From Cristatella mucedo (Eukaryota > Bryozoa > Phylactolaemata > Cristatellidae): a stretch of 64,000 nucleotides of DNA. This document shows positions 56,121-64,000 of the stretch, piece by piece (the first letter of the stretch is position 1; each line of letters begins with the position of its first letter). The notes beneath the pieces were generated by a model. That model did no database searches, was not told the origin of the DNA, and was given only the letters and a program-made list of their open reading frames with translations. The stretch lies in the NCBI GenBank assembly GCA_009760855.2, contig WPIO01000004.1:973501-1037500 (forward strand), read 5' to 3'. Position numbers and translations under genes: made by a program.

Positions 56121-56674
56121 GATGGTTGGCGCACACTGCGACGACGCCGAACTGCTCTGCACAAGCTGTGCGCGGGCCTTCCCAGCCGGCTTTCTTTCCC
56201 CTTCATACGCTTAAAGAAGTGACGCCAGCTTCGCGGTAGTCGCATCGGAGGTCCGGCGGCCCGCTTCGAAACGGTCGGTCGGGCCGCTCCGCCGCCGCGC
56301 AAAAATCCGAACGCGCCGCTCTCTGTCGCTCCGCTCTGCCACTCTGCTCCACTCTGGAGCGAGCTCTCACGCATCGCCGCACGCGACGACGTCGCGCCGC
56401 TATCCAGCGCGCAACGACGCGAGCAATATCGATCGCACCCACGGGAAACTCACGTCAGCCTATAGGCTCCCGAGGCAGCGGCGACGATCGAGCGCGCCCG
56501 CTAGCCTTTCGGACGGTCCACTCGACGGCCCACCCGCTAGAGCGCAAGAGAGCTCACGCCGAAGCCCGGACGGCGTTTGCAACTGGGAATAATGGGCTCG
56601 CTGAAACGAGTTTAGGCCCGCGCTGGACCCCACCCCGTATAGCAACGCTCGCGGCTCTGCTCAGCTTGTCGCGC

Positions 56675-64000
<7,326 letters not shown>

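Overview
This is a eukaryotic, very probably metazoan, genomic window. Coding information sits in short exons with GT/AG borders separated by introns of 0.1-6 kb. The rest is filled with tRNA-derived SINEs, decayed CR1/L2-like LINEs and very long (GA)n/(CT)n microsatellites. No rRNA gene, CRISPR array or bacterial-type operon is visible. I cannot name the species.

Layout. (1) 1-11.7 kb, minus strand: a PINX1-like gene (copy a). Exons 1-5 are visible and the last exon lies at or beyond the left edge. (2) 11.7-25.8 kb: intergenic, a graveyard of LINE and SINE fragments with a few GC-rich unexplained stretches. (3) 25.8-34.7 kb, minus strand: a second, complete PINX1-like gene (copy b) with six coding exons, predicted 328 aa, carrying an 861-bp minisatellite with a 16-bp unit in intron 2. 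(4) 34.7-41.6 kb: intergenic, with a 5'-truncated LINE (36.2-38.2 kb) encoding a YADD-type reverse transcriptase. (5) 41.7-52.9 kb, minus strand: an HSPBAP1-like JmjC/cupin gene with seven coding exons; the first coding exon was not identified. (6) 53-56.4 kb: LINE and SINE fragments. (7) 56.2-57.2 kb: a GC/CpG-rich block that starts a plus-strand kelch-like (BTB-BACK) gene, whose first three coding exons lie at 56.7, 61.3 and 62.4 kb and whose remainder is beyond the right edge.

Main points. The two PINX1-like genes are tandem, same-strand duplicates with the same splice phases at all five comparable exon ends but diverged proteins and unrelated introns, so a telomerase-inhibitor/nucleolar G-patch gene has been duplicated. 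HSPBAP1 and the kelch-like gene are arranged head to head. Two dispersed families, the main LINE and one tRNA-derived SINE, end in the same 3' stem-loop followed by an ATT-type tail, which suggests that the LINE machinery mobilises the SINE. Long polypyrimidine microsatellites lie mostly on the transcribed-gene sense strand of introns, and one is fused directly to an HSPBAP1 splice acceptor. A 565-bp element with about 80-bp terminal inverted repeats sits beside an ATGT microsatellite in PINX1a.

All gene names rest on protein-family recognition from memory and on hand-read splice sites. No alignment was run.
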